A DNA stretch of 64,000 nucleotides from Brienomyrus brachyistius (lineage: Eukaryota; Chordata; Actinopteri; Osteoglossiformes; Mormyridae): assembly GCF_023856365.1 (NCBI RefSeq), contig NC_064535.1, forward strand, positions 10,684,363 to 10,748,362, in the 5' to 3' direction. Positions 1 through 12,700 of this stretch are shown piece by piece. Made by a program: the position numbers and the translations under genes. Below the pieces are notes generated by a model. It worked only from the letters and a program-made list of their open reading frames with translations. It had not been told where the DNA came from and did no database searches. Within the stretch, counting starts at the first letter, position 1, and each line of letters starts with the position of its first letter.

Positions 1-3000
1 ACTTGATCTACTGGATTTTCAGGGATCTTAAATGTTTAACATACCACATACCTTTGCCACTCCCCTTAGAACAGCACCATCTATGTTTATGAAAGCTAAC
101 TTTTAAAAAATTTTAAGCACGGGAAACAAAACGCTGTTCTATTGTTTAACAATATGTTTGATCGTGACGATTTAAGGTGGCAAAATGGCATTTAACCATA
201 GGTAACTACTGCAATGCCCATTAAACAATTTTTGCTAATTTCAGTTACTTTTCTTCTTGTTTGGCTTTTGCCCCCCCCGACGTTTATTATATTTTAAAAG
301 TGAAGAAAAATTGTATCATTCTCAAAGACAAAGGAGTAAACACAATACATTTGATTCCACTGAATCGATTTTATTGGCGTATTCCATGGAGACAACCAAA
401 AATAGTCTTTTTATATGCATTGTCATTAAAGGTATTATTTTTCATGCAATTTTAATAGATCATTGAGGTCAGTTTAAATTCAAGCGGTGAAATGTTATGA
501 AGTGAATGAATAGAGTTTGAATTGTTTGATTTTAATAACAGCAATCTTAGTCACTTTTTAATACTTGATACAGTGTAGCATTTATGATTTTGCCTTGGAC
601 TGTTGTAGGGGTCATACACTGTTGATATGAAGTTTTGTTTGCATTTCTGAACTCACCAAATAGCTGTGTTTCAAGACCAAGCAACAATACTCACCATGTC
701 ATCCATTTCCTCCTCCTTACTGTATCTTGCATAGTCTTTCCTTAATGTTCTCATCAGTATCATAGAGACAAGTCCCACAAGGAAAATTACCATCATGAAA
801 GAATTAAAAATGGAAAACCAATGAATCTGTTAAGGGGAAGAAAGCATTTAACTCAGACGGCTCTGCCTTGGGTGAAATATCAGCAACATGCAAACAACCA
901 TTTTCATAGCTGAAATCAAATTCAGTAATTATACTGCATTAAATTATGTGCTAATTGGATTAGTGGCTTAGGAAACTGAAAATACAAGATGGCCGCCAGG
1001 CAACCATGTCAGGATTATTATGAAGCTTTAACAAGAAAATTTAGAGTAAGCAGTGAGCGCTTTGATACAATACTGATAAGGATCAGTGTGACTATGTATC
1101 CAAATAAAACTTAAATGTTCAGTTTCAATGATCATGTGGGACAGGTTAAAACAAAGGATAATCAAAACAATTATTGCTAAAATAGAAATCCAATACTTGC
1201 ACACTGACTGCTGTATGGGTAATTATTATATTGACTACTAACATTTAACACTACTAGGTTCAACAAAATCAATCTGCAAGGTACGAATATGACCATCCAT
1301 CCAAAAACACACAAGACAACAGCTGTTTGACTTATTGAGTGTAAACTTACTCTGTGTTGAAAAAAGGATGGATCAAGATATTTGTCAAATCGGTCTTCAA
1401 ACTTGACATCAGACTTTTTCCATTTAACCTATAAAAAGGTGGGAAAACATTAACTATAAACAAAAAGCTAAAATCATAAAGTAAAAATACTTAATCATAT
1501 AAAGCAAGTAATCAAATGGATGCCTCACACAAATGCAGGGATATTCAGGAGCATTTAACAATGCTACACTGAACACACAACCAAAGAAAAAGCAATGCAA
1601 TAGATTTATTCATTTCATCAGTGGAAGATTGTTTGCAGTAGAGGCTGAATCTTAAATTAGCAAGAATAAGCACATTTATTCTAGTCCCTGGCTTTGGACT
1701 ATAATATCCATCTTCCAACCAGTCATGCTGAACAATATAAAATAACCAATGTAACAAACACCTTACTAAAGTGGTCATCACCGACAGATTTCCATTGAGA
1801 CACATTTAAACAGAAACTCCATAAAAAAATTCATTCTCCAACACCCTAAGATTTCTATGTGGGTGCATAATTTCCAGCATGATATATGCATCCATCTTCT
1901 AACCACTCACCTTGGTCAGAGCTGCCAATTAACCAAACTGCATGTCTTTGGTTTGAGAGGAGAAAACCCAAGAGATACATGGGGACAATATGCAAAAGCT
2001 ACACACAAAGCACATGTGGGATTCAAACCAGGGGAGGTCTGAGGATATAATGCTAGGCACCCAGCATGGTATTTATATAAACATCTGACAGTTGTCAAGT
2101 GCAGTTTGCTACCATTTATGATCATTTTATTCCCACCACACCATTAAACAGTGCCAGGATAAATTGAGGTGGTCCATTTCGGATTGATAATCCAACCATC
2201 ACATAACTGCTTCTGCAGCACACTGTACTGTCAGAGCCCAAGACCACCTACAAATTCATCCACTGAAAGGAGATGAAAAAAACAGAAGATAACCAGCAAA
2301 TTGTTTCATAAACTTACAGTCCACCACATACGGGATAATGAACTGAAAGTACCACAAAAATAGAGAAAACTGTCTGCCTGCTTTGGGAAAACATCAGCAT
2401 CAAAATTCAGTGGTTTCAAGAAACTGCTAAATCGTTTACTATTATAGAGCACATGAATGCAAAAATTATCCCTTTTTACATTCCATTGTTTAAAATAAGT
2501 TGCTGTTTTAAGAATACTTTAAAATGAAGCTAGTGCTCTCCACAATAAGATCATTCCCAATCATACTAAAGTACATACTTGGTTAATGATTTTCCTCCTT
2601 ATTTTAGTACAAAAAAGGCTCTTTGTAGAAGCACTTAGCCTAAAGAACTTCCATAGTAGCCAATCAAATTAAATTATTAAAGTACTAAGGAAGACAAAAT
2701 TCCACAGACACTTCTGGCATTTTACTAGGGCTAAAAACACACACAAAAAAAAAAAAAAAAAAAAAACTTGCTTTCTAATTTTGCAAACAGCATGAACCAA
2801 AGACATTCAACAGATAACGTCACCTAAAACAAGGAATATTCAATACTTCTGTATGTTCAGAGTAGCTTAAAATTTATATAACAGTGGTAAGGACCAGATT
2901 TTTATATATAAAAATTTCCTTTAGAAAATACCTTTCAAAAGAACCTTTGAGCCCTTTATTAGTCACACAGAATTCATGCAAATGTATACCTGCTTAGGTC

Positions 3001-6000
3001 AATACAAAAAAAATGTCAGCATAACTAAGACACTACCTTTTTTTTTTTTTTTTTTAATTCTGTGTTTGCCAAAAAATTAATTGCAACACTTAGGCCCTTT
3101 ACACTTTGAACAAACTTCACAAAAATAGAAAATACATCCATCTCATAACTGCATATCCTGGTAAAGGGCAGGGGCATACCCACATACACACGCACAATTT
3201 AGGGATGCAAATTAATAACTGTAAATGCACTGGGAGCAAAAACTGAAGTACTGTGAGAGGAAACCCATAACAAAAAATAACCCCACACACACAGGGGTTG
3301 ATCAATGGAACTGAAACACCGGCCAATATGGTGCTTGAGTTTTCACATCCATATTTGCAAGGTCTGGTGGCCAATCTTCACTGATTGCACGTTCCATCGG
3401 TAAGAGCAGAGTGTGAAGGTTGAATTAGCAGGGCAATAGCACAGCTGTACATAAAACATTACACTACCCACAACATAATGTGAGACATTGTTCAAAAGAG
3501 GACAAATTCTTGGCGTGCGTCTCGCTGGCGCACCTATGACCAGGACAGGAAGTCAATCCAAGGTAATGTCAGCATAACATCATGGAGGATGGACCACATC
3601 TAACAGCTGTGGGTGCAAGAGGAAGCTGTCTGAAAGGAATATCTGGGTACTACCCCAACCTGTATCCAAAAAACGTAAAACCACAGCTGCCCAAATCAGT
3701 GCAGAATTACATGTGCACTTCAACTCTGCTGTTTCCACTAAAACTGTTTGGTCGGAAGCTCCACAGTGTCAATATTCATGGTCTGGCTGCTATAGCCAAA
3801 CCTTTGGTCACTCATGCAAATGCCAAATGTCAGTTCCAATTGTGGCAGTAGTACAAATCTTGGGCTGTGCACAATGTGAAACATGTATCGTTCTCCGATG
3901 AGTCCACCATCATAGTCTTCAGTGGAGAAGTCCCAAAAAGGCTTATCATCAGGACTGTTATGGTTCCGGTTGCAATATCATGGCATCTCCTAGGCCCACT
4001 ACTTGTTCTAGATGGGCACATCACTGCCAAGGACTATCAAACATTCTGGAGGACCATGTTCACTCAGTGGTTCAAACATTGTACCCTGAAGGTGGTGCCA
4101 TGTATCAGGATAATGCACCAACAGACACAGCAAGACTGGTGACACAACGGTTGGATGAAAATGAAAGTGAAGTTGAACATCTCCCATGGCCTACACAGTC
4201 ACCAGATCTGAATATTATTTGGAGGAGCGAGTCAGGAAACTTACCTCTACTAGCATCATAGTGAGTTGACCACTAATCTGCAAGATAAATGGCTAGAAAT
4301 CCCTCTGGGCACTGTGCAGGACTCATATTAGTCATTCCCAAGATGAACTGGTTCTGCATGGGCCACAAAAGGAGGCCCAACACCATACTAATAAATTAAC
4401 TAAAAACAGGTGTTTCAGTTTCATTGTCCAACCCCTGCATATATCCAATGGGATTACTACATTTATAGGATTTGGCAGAGCCATTACTAAACACCGTTTC
4501 TTACTTGAATAGTACTCTGTGTTGGTCATTGTATATTCTGGGTTATTAATCTGTCAAGAGTAACATATTGTTACTCTTCATGGGCAGCATGCAACCGAGT
4601 GGATCATGGGTCCGTGCCTGTGTCTGGAAGGTTGCAGGACCAAATCCTATGGCTGATACAGTAATCATTACTGTTGGTCCCTAGATCCCTAAGGGCAAGG
4701 CCCAGTTACTCCAGGGGTGCTGCACGCTGAATAACCCTGTCCACTGACCCCAAAAATTCTCTTAAAAGAGAATAAGATGGGAAATGCAAAAACCGAAACA
4801 ATTCTGGTGTGCCTTGTATAAAAGGCAAATCAAGTACATCTTATAAATGATGGTTCTTGCCATCTGACAGGTTTCCCCATCAAGATTTGCCTGTTTTTGG
4901 TTCTGTCCATGTAGCCCTTAATAACAAGCTTCTCAAGATCTCCTTCTGAAAGACAATCTTACAGCATAATGCAGCTACTACCATACTTGACAGCAGGAAT
5001 CGTGTTACCTTGGCGATCTAACATGTTTGATTTGGGCCAAATATAGTTCTTCACTTTCAGGCAAACCTCCAACTGTAGTTTCAGCATATAATAAAATATT
5101 TTTCCAGGTCTGAGCCTGCCATATAGTTTCTGAAAAATCAGACTCAATGCTGGCACCCCCCCAGACGGTCAAAATTGGTATTAACTAGGGGTGCAATGGA
5201 CCACAAAACTCAGTTCGGATCGTGTCTGTTTTGAGTCACAGATCGGGGGGGTGGGGGACAAACAGATAAGTAGTAATTAATGGAAAGTAAAATAATAATT
5301 AAAAAAAAAAACAAAGCAAAGAACTTAACATTGACCTATTCACGAGAAAACACAAATACTTTGTCTTTCACTGCAAATCTGCATCATAGACGTCCAAAGG
5401 ACATCCATCCTTATCTTTTAATCAGTATGTCAGGATTACGACTTATTTTTCTCATAAATCTCAACATAAAGTTGTTTTCTCAAGATCATGAGTTTTCTTT
5501 GAGATCACAGAATAACAAAAGGATGTAATTAGACATGCAAACAGCATTTATCAAGAGAAAGGGGGAGATAGTTTTTATTGCATCCCCATCTAAAATCTAT
5601 AATTCCCCCCATGTGTTACACAACGGGGGAAAGTCTGTCCCATTGTGAGAAATGAATTTTAAGTCCTTAATGCACATCCCCTATGGACTTCTGTAGCATT
5701 GAGATTTAGGGAATTACTTTTAAAAAGTCATAGCAGCAGTAGAAGTGCATTTCACACCATTACGGATAAACTTTGCAATTAATCTGCAATTCATATGCGT
5801 TTTGGACCGTTGGGGGGGGGGGAATCTGTATGGATTACGGATCAACTGTGATCCATTATACCATTAGTATTAATGGATCTTTAGACGGATCCTGATTTCA
5901 GCTAATGAGTGAGTATTCCAGCTGGTCACCAACAATGATCTCTGGGAATTTCATTTTGGCAAGACTGCCAGATCATAGTGACGTCCGAGTTCTGATTAAC

Positions 6001-9000
6001 TCGTGCTGAACTGTGTACCTGTGAAGTTTTAAATCCTCCAAATTCCTTCTAAAAGTCTATTTTCAAAGCTCCACAAGCACCGTCACTGTAAATCATCTGA
6101 TACGACAGATTTATTTTCCACAGAAAATATAGGAAGATTTTTAGTAGTTCAATAAAAATGCCTGGTCTAATTTAGGTGCCACGAAAGATATTAATAGGCG
6201 AGTCAATTTAACAGTTTGCTTACTGAGTAGGACATGGCAATTCTTGTGTTTGGTACAAGCTTGACTTTCCCTTCACTTGTAAGATTTACATCCACTATTC
6301 TGTTGCCATTGTAACCAATCTCCAATTTTTTGTATGTCCAGAGGAAATAGTCTTCTCCATTTTCATCTGCTTCCCCAACAATTCCTGAAATACAAAAACA
6401 TTGCCTAAGATGTTTGTAAAAATGCCTCAATACTTCCAAAACAACAAAAGTTCAATAAGCAATGACAGGTCACACAACATTCAACACACATGCATACATC
6501 GTACAGTTCCTATTTTACCCAATAAACAATAGGCTGAAATTTTGAAGTATACATTACGAAAGCTGAAGGACGTAGACCTATTAGTAAGTCAGGCTTAAAT
6601 GCAAATACCCAATATCTACTCACCCCAAATAGGTAGGTCATCAATATACATTTGGTACCAGTAGTGGTTTTTTATGGCATAAACAAAGGCGTCCCGCCTG
6701 GCTTTATCAAGCTCAATCTCACAGTAGGTTGTCTGCATCACTTCATCTGTAGGAATTCAAAACAAGGTTATCATATTACATCTTAAATCATTAGGGTGTT
6801 CAAATTTTGCATTCGATACATTGTTCGAATTCCGAAAAGTAAAATTCCAAAATTCTATATTAAATTGAAAACGGCTGAACAGAACTGAAGACTGATAAGG
6901 ATTTAGCTGCCTGATTACAATCCTGATTTAATACAAATTAAAAGGGTACAAGTAGTGATCACGGTTTCTTTTTCTGACACCATCAGGAAACAGATTTTCT
7001 ACCAGCCTTCAGTAAATGAAAAAATCTGCTTCGTTTTGACTTCGTATTTAACTTCAAGTCAATGATCAAGAAATTCCCTAGCAAAAGCCCAGATCTAGAC
7101 AATCATTTTTGAAATGCCACAAGTCAATTCAAAATCAGAATGATCAAATCAATTACACCCTGGACAAAGACTATTGTCATGTCTAACATCTGCCTGGAGA
7201 TCAAATCCCACCCCGACCCCAAGATTTGTGCATGGAGTTCTCCCTGTGTTGCACTGCTTTCATGTACAACATAACCAGAATTTACATGATTTTATGTCTG
7301 TAAATTGCCCGTCATGTATGACTGTGTGTATTTGCTTGTGTGCGCTACAAAGAAATCACACCTTATCCAAGGTGGTGTTCTCCCTTTTGCCCAGTGCTGC
7401 CTGGAATAGACTCGATGCTACACCACCAGTATGTGGAAGATGGATTGATATTAAGTGGGCTAAAGAGCGGATTGTCTTTCCGCTCATGCTTCATTTGACA
7501 CTACTGCAGGCTAGGAGTGTAAAGATGCATCGATGCAAAGTGAATTGATTAAGGTGGTGGTTCTACGGCATTGATCTGTAACTTCAGAGTTGATCATGAG
7601 TGATTTTTGGGAGCAAATCCTCCATGGAGATACTAATTCCGAATTGCACACCATCATGTTCACATGCTAGAAGTACATGCTTAAAATAGTACAGGGATGT
7701 GAATTTTCAGAAAATCTGATGGCAGGAGAATGTTTATGAATATAAATAGCCAAAGCACAATCTGATGATCTCTTAGCTACAATGCTTTTGGAAAACACAA
7801 TATACGTATATTACTTTACTACATTTTTTAAAGATAAAATAACTAAGATTAGACAGATCCGTCTTTGGCTACGTACAGCTACCAGACTTCTGTTATTCCT
7901 AATAGTACAGACACCTTTGAATTTCTTTCAAGTAAAACAATCAGATCTTTTGAACTTGATTTGTTGGAGGAAATGATCTACTAGCCTTGTACACCCAATT
8001 CCTATGGTATTCCTGAAGATTGCACCACTGATGAGCATGACCCAGGTAAACTTGTTAAACTTGTCTCTTAGGCTTGGATATGTCACAAAACTTTTTAAAA
8101 TGGGAATTAGATCCATTCTAAAGAAACAAAATACCTGAAAGTATAGATTTAGGAAATTAGACCCATCTCAAATATTCCTTTCAGTTCAAAGATCCTAGAA
8201 GTTGTTGCTGTTCAGCCATCTTCCTTCCTACAGAAAAATAATGCTAATACATTATATCGGTCTGCCATAGCGCCGAAACAGCCCTAGAAAAAGTAATGAA
8301 CGATTTGCTTATGGCTTCTGATCGTGGATGTACACTGAACAAAAATATAAATGCAACACTTTTGTTTTTGCTCCCATTTTTCATGAGATGGACTTAAAGA
8401 TCTACAATTCATTCCAGATACACAATATTACCATTTCTCTCAAACATTTCTCACAAATCAGTCTAAATGTGTGATAGTGAGCACTTCTGCTTTGCTGAGA
8501 TAATCCATCCCACCTCACAGGTGTGCCACATCAAGATGCTGATCTGACATCATGGGTAGTGCACAGGTGTCTTATACTGCCCACAATAAAAGGCCACCCT
8601 GGAATGTGCAGTTTTGTCTCACAGCAAAATGCCACAGATGCCACAAGCATTGAGGGAGCGTGCAATTGGCATGCGGACAGCAGGAATGTCAACCAGATCT
8701 GTTGCTCGTGCATTGAATGTTCATTTCTCAACCATAAGCCGTCTCCAAAGGCGTTTCAGAGAATATGGCAGTACATCCAACCGGCCTCACAACCGCAGAC
8801 CACGTGTAACCACACCAGCCCAGGACCTCCACATCCAGCAGGTTCACCTCCAAGATCGTCTGAGACCAGCCACTCAGACAGATAATGCACGGCCCCATGT
8901 TGCAAGGATCTGTACACAGTTCTTGGAAGCTGAAAATGTCCCAGTTCTTGCATGGCCAGCATACTCACCGGACATGTCACCCGTTGAGCATGTTTGGGAT

Positions 9001-9728
9001 GTGCTTGACCGGCGTATACGACAGCGTGTACCAGTTCCCACTAATATCCAACAACTTCGCACAGCCATTGAAGAGGAGTGGACCAACATTCCACAGGCCA
9101 CAATTGACAATCTGATAAACTCTATGCGAAGAAGATGTGTTGCATTGCATGAGGCAAATGGTGGTCACACCAGATACTGACCGGTTCTGAGTCCCCAGAC
9201 CCCCAATAAAGCAAAAAACTGCACATTCCAGGGTGGCCTTTTATTGTGGGCAGTATAAGGTACACCTGTGCACTACCCATGATGTCAGATCAGCATCTTG
9301 ATGTGGCACACCTGTGAGGTGGGATGGATTATCTCAGCAAAGCAGAAGTGCTCACTATCACACATTTAGACTGATTTGTGAGAAATGTTTGAGAGAAATG
9401 GTAATATTGTGTATCTGGAATGAATTGTAGATCTTTAAGTCCATCTCATGAAAAATGGGAGCAGAAACAAGAGTGTTGCGTTTATATTTTTGTTCAGTAT
9501 ATATCTTTGTTGGCGTTACCAGATCCAACTACAGCATTCAGTATTGTGGATCATAATATTATCTTGGACTAGCTAGAAATCGGTAGTTGGCATTAAGAGG
9601 ACAGCTCTCTCTTGGTTTGGCTCCTATTTAACAGATTGTTCACAAGAAAAAAAACTGATAACAAATCTTCCAAAGCCATTAAAGTCAAATATGGTGTCCC
9701 CCAGGGATCAGTGCTAGGCCTACTACTG

Positions 9729-9791
<63 letters not shown>

Positions 9792-12700
9792 CCACTTGGT
9801 AACATTTTTAGAAATCATGGTGTTGGTTACCATTGATATGCTGATGACACACAGTTACATTCATCTGTTAAACCAAATCTTCTGGATTAGAAGTCTGATG
9901 CTGGGTGGCAAAACATTTATTTGTGTTAAACAGAAAAAAATGGAAATAAGTTTGACAACCTCAACCACTGAGGTATTCCTAATCAGCTTAGTGGTCAGAG
10001 ATCTTGTCCTGGTTGATTCAGATCAGTTTCGATGCCCACATAAGAAATACTAGTTTTCCCAGTTGCGCTCTATCATCTATGGAACAGCCAAGCTTCTGAG
10101 GATGCTCACCTTCCTTGAAGAAGAAAAAGTAATGCATGCCTTTATAACTTCCAGACTGTACTACTGTCATGCACTCCTTTCTGGTTGACCATCTGGATCC
10201 TTAAATTAAAAACTTCAGCTGGTACAAAATGCAGTAGCTAGAGTTCTTACAAAAAAAAATTGATCAAATTAGCCCTGTTCTATGCTCCCTTCACTGGCTA
10301 AGTCTCGGATTGATTACAAAATACAGATGCTTCATAGGTAACGATGGTTGTGTTATGATACTTTGACTTTACAATGGGTACGATTACTGAATTACATGAG
10401 ATATTCAACACTATATTATAAAATAGGTTGTGTTAATGATTTTGTTGTCTTACAAAGCTCTGCAGCTGTGAAACAGTCCTCCAATGTGCGAGATTCAGAT
10501 TCACTCTCAATATTCGAGTCTAGACTAAAACACACTGTTTAATCTAGCTCATAGGGGCTACAGTTCTAGCAAGTTGCTCACTCCCAGTTAGACCTATAGT
10601 GTGAGGTGTAGATCTGAGTGCGGATCGGAGCCATTGTCTTTGGTTGAACTGAACCGTCAGTGCTGTCACTCTAGCTCAGGGGTGACCAATCTTATCCGCA
10701 AAGGGCCGGTGTGATTACTAATAAGATTACCAATTAGAGGACTGATTGGATGAAGAGTCCTCACACCTGGGTTTGACCAGCTGACCTAAAGATTATCCCC
10801 AAAAACCTGCACACACACACATGACCCTTTGTGGATAAGATTGTCCACTCCTGTTCTAGCTTCACACTCCCTTTGTGGAATTGGAGTGCTGACGTTTCAG
10901 AGACTCTCCCTGCCTGCATTTCCACTTGCCTCTCCTTTCTGTTTATACTGCCATAGCCATATTTGCCAGAGCTTACATACTGCACTAACCTAACCATTTG
11001 CACTTCCTCTAGTCTCCCGTACTTTGAGTAATGCACTTATTTCCCCCACCCCACCTGCGCTGTCAGATCCAAAAAAAAAAGAAAATGTAAAAATGGCTTC
11101 TGTGCTGCCTTTGACACCTATACTACCTGTCCTTCCAGGCCACCTGCCATCGTCCCTTTAACGTCTCTCCTTGTTTCCCTGCTGCCGTACCACTGTTCAT
11201 CCAGCCATCAGAAGCAGTGCCAGGCACATGCCATCGCCTGCCTGCCCCCACAATGACACTCAAATCTCAAAATTTGGACAGTGTACATTTGGTTTTTGCC
11301 ATCTTGACTTCCTCTGCCAGCCCCTAGAGGCTGGGTTCCCTCTTTGAATCGGGTTCATCTTAAGGTTTCTTCCTTCGAGGGAGTATTTCCTTGTCATTCT
11401 CTCCTCTGGCTTGCTCACTGGGGGCTTTGGGCAGGAATGATGTGATGCACTTTTAGAAAATAATATTGTGAAAATACTCTATAATATAATAATAAAACTG
11501 AACTGCAATGCAAGGATACACAAATGTTTTTTTAGAATTGATCGATTCACTGAAAAACACTGGTTGAAAAGACCAGGCATTACTATATACACTCATTGTT
11601 CACTTGGATAGTTTTTGTGTGCTACAAATACTTCTGAAGACCATATCTCATTGTAGGTCACATAGTGCTTTTCTCTCTGACTGAAAAAAAAAAAATCACA
11701 CAAATACAAATGGGCTTCTGCATTGTATTGGACTTCGGTACTAATACATCGATCTTGTTGGAACAGATTTGCGGTGTGATATTACATATTGTAGCAGGAC
11801 TAACAGTCTAAGAATATTATATAATATAAAAGTTAGAAGCACTAGAGTTACTACTAGAACTATAACTACTAAAATAATGGACATGATTAAACTGGCTGAT
11901 GAGCCATTTTCCATAGTGGGGGACAAGGGATTTCGTTGGCTCATTCGCCACTTAAGAGGTCCCAAAATACTAGCATGTGACATTTATAATTCAATATTAA
12001 ATCTGGCCTGCTTATCGATCTCTCGTTTTCTACAGAATAATAAAAAAAAACCGATGTGATGCCATTCCGCTAATCTGAGCTGGCAAGCTCGGCAAGTTTC
12101 ACAGCTGGCGAATTAGGGCACTGCTATTTTGCCTAGGTGAAAGCAGCCAATCAGGTAACACTTTTTTCTGTACAATACAGTAGCTGGCCTTTTTGACAAT
12201 TTACACTGGCTTGTTCCCCCCATTTAGTAATAATAAAAATTATTCTATTCTACATTCTTTGGATTCCATTCCTGGTAATATTTGTGATTTTTTTGGTTAA
12301 GTAAAAAGAAAGGTTTGAGTTTCGGTTATCAAAATAATCAAATCATGGTAGAAATTAAAGAATTATGATGCGTCAAACTGTTCCCTAAATAATAGCAATC
12401 GAAAAATTTTCACCCCAACTTTAGCCTTTTCTGGAGCAACACCTGCACAAGAAGCAACTATTTACAACTGTTTAAAAGCAAGTGTTTAAAATGAGTTTTT
12501 ACTGGTAAACTGCATGCAAACAAACAGGTGCACTGCTTTGAAAAGCATGATCAGTGATTTGCACATTTACATATATTTTGCAGATATTTTTGTCTAGAGT
12601 GATATACAAATGACAAAAGCTTGGAGTCAAAAATGAACATCAGACAATGCCTTTGGAGACAGGAAAGGCCACACCCAACACTAATATGATGAATAAGATG

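Larger units (their letters stand above)
7780..11510 (+). mobile_element. L2-like LINE relic (reverse transcriptase and 3' UTR), interrupted
   Basis: Broken plus-strand frames carry non-LTR reverse transcriptase landmarks. At 8170-8330 there are segments like [13 protein letters not shown] and [15 protein letters not shown]. At 9505-9560 the match resumes ([15 protein letters not shown]). VPQGSVLG lies near 9690 and the catalytic YADDTQL near 9840. C-terminal blocks [12 protein letters not shown] (near 10215) and FESRLKHTV (near 10515) follow. The 3' UTR (10560-11510) has 'ggtttcttccttcgagggag', 'ctctggcttgctcactgggg' and ends near 'aataaaactgaactgcaatg', which is typical of fish L2. The element is cut by a Tc1-like transposon (8333-9499), a CA microsatellite (9731-9789) and an hAT-like miniature element (10677-10853). 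The 5' limit is uncertain. Confidence 0.82.

Noticed and set aside
7174..7548. 124-codon open frame on the plus strand
   Set aside because: It overlaps a decayed interspersed repeat with clear landmarks, and the translation has no domain.
9612..9836. Frame containing a His-Thr repeat protein
   Set aside because: It is the CA microsatellite inside the dead LINE reverse transcriptase, not a gene.
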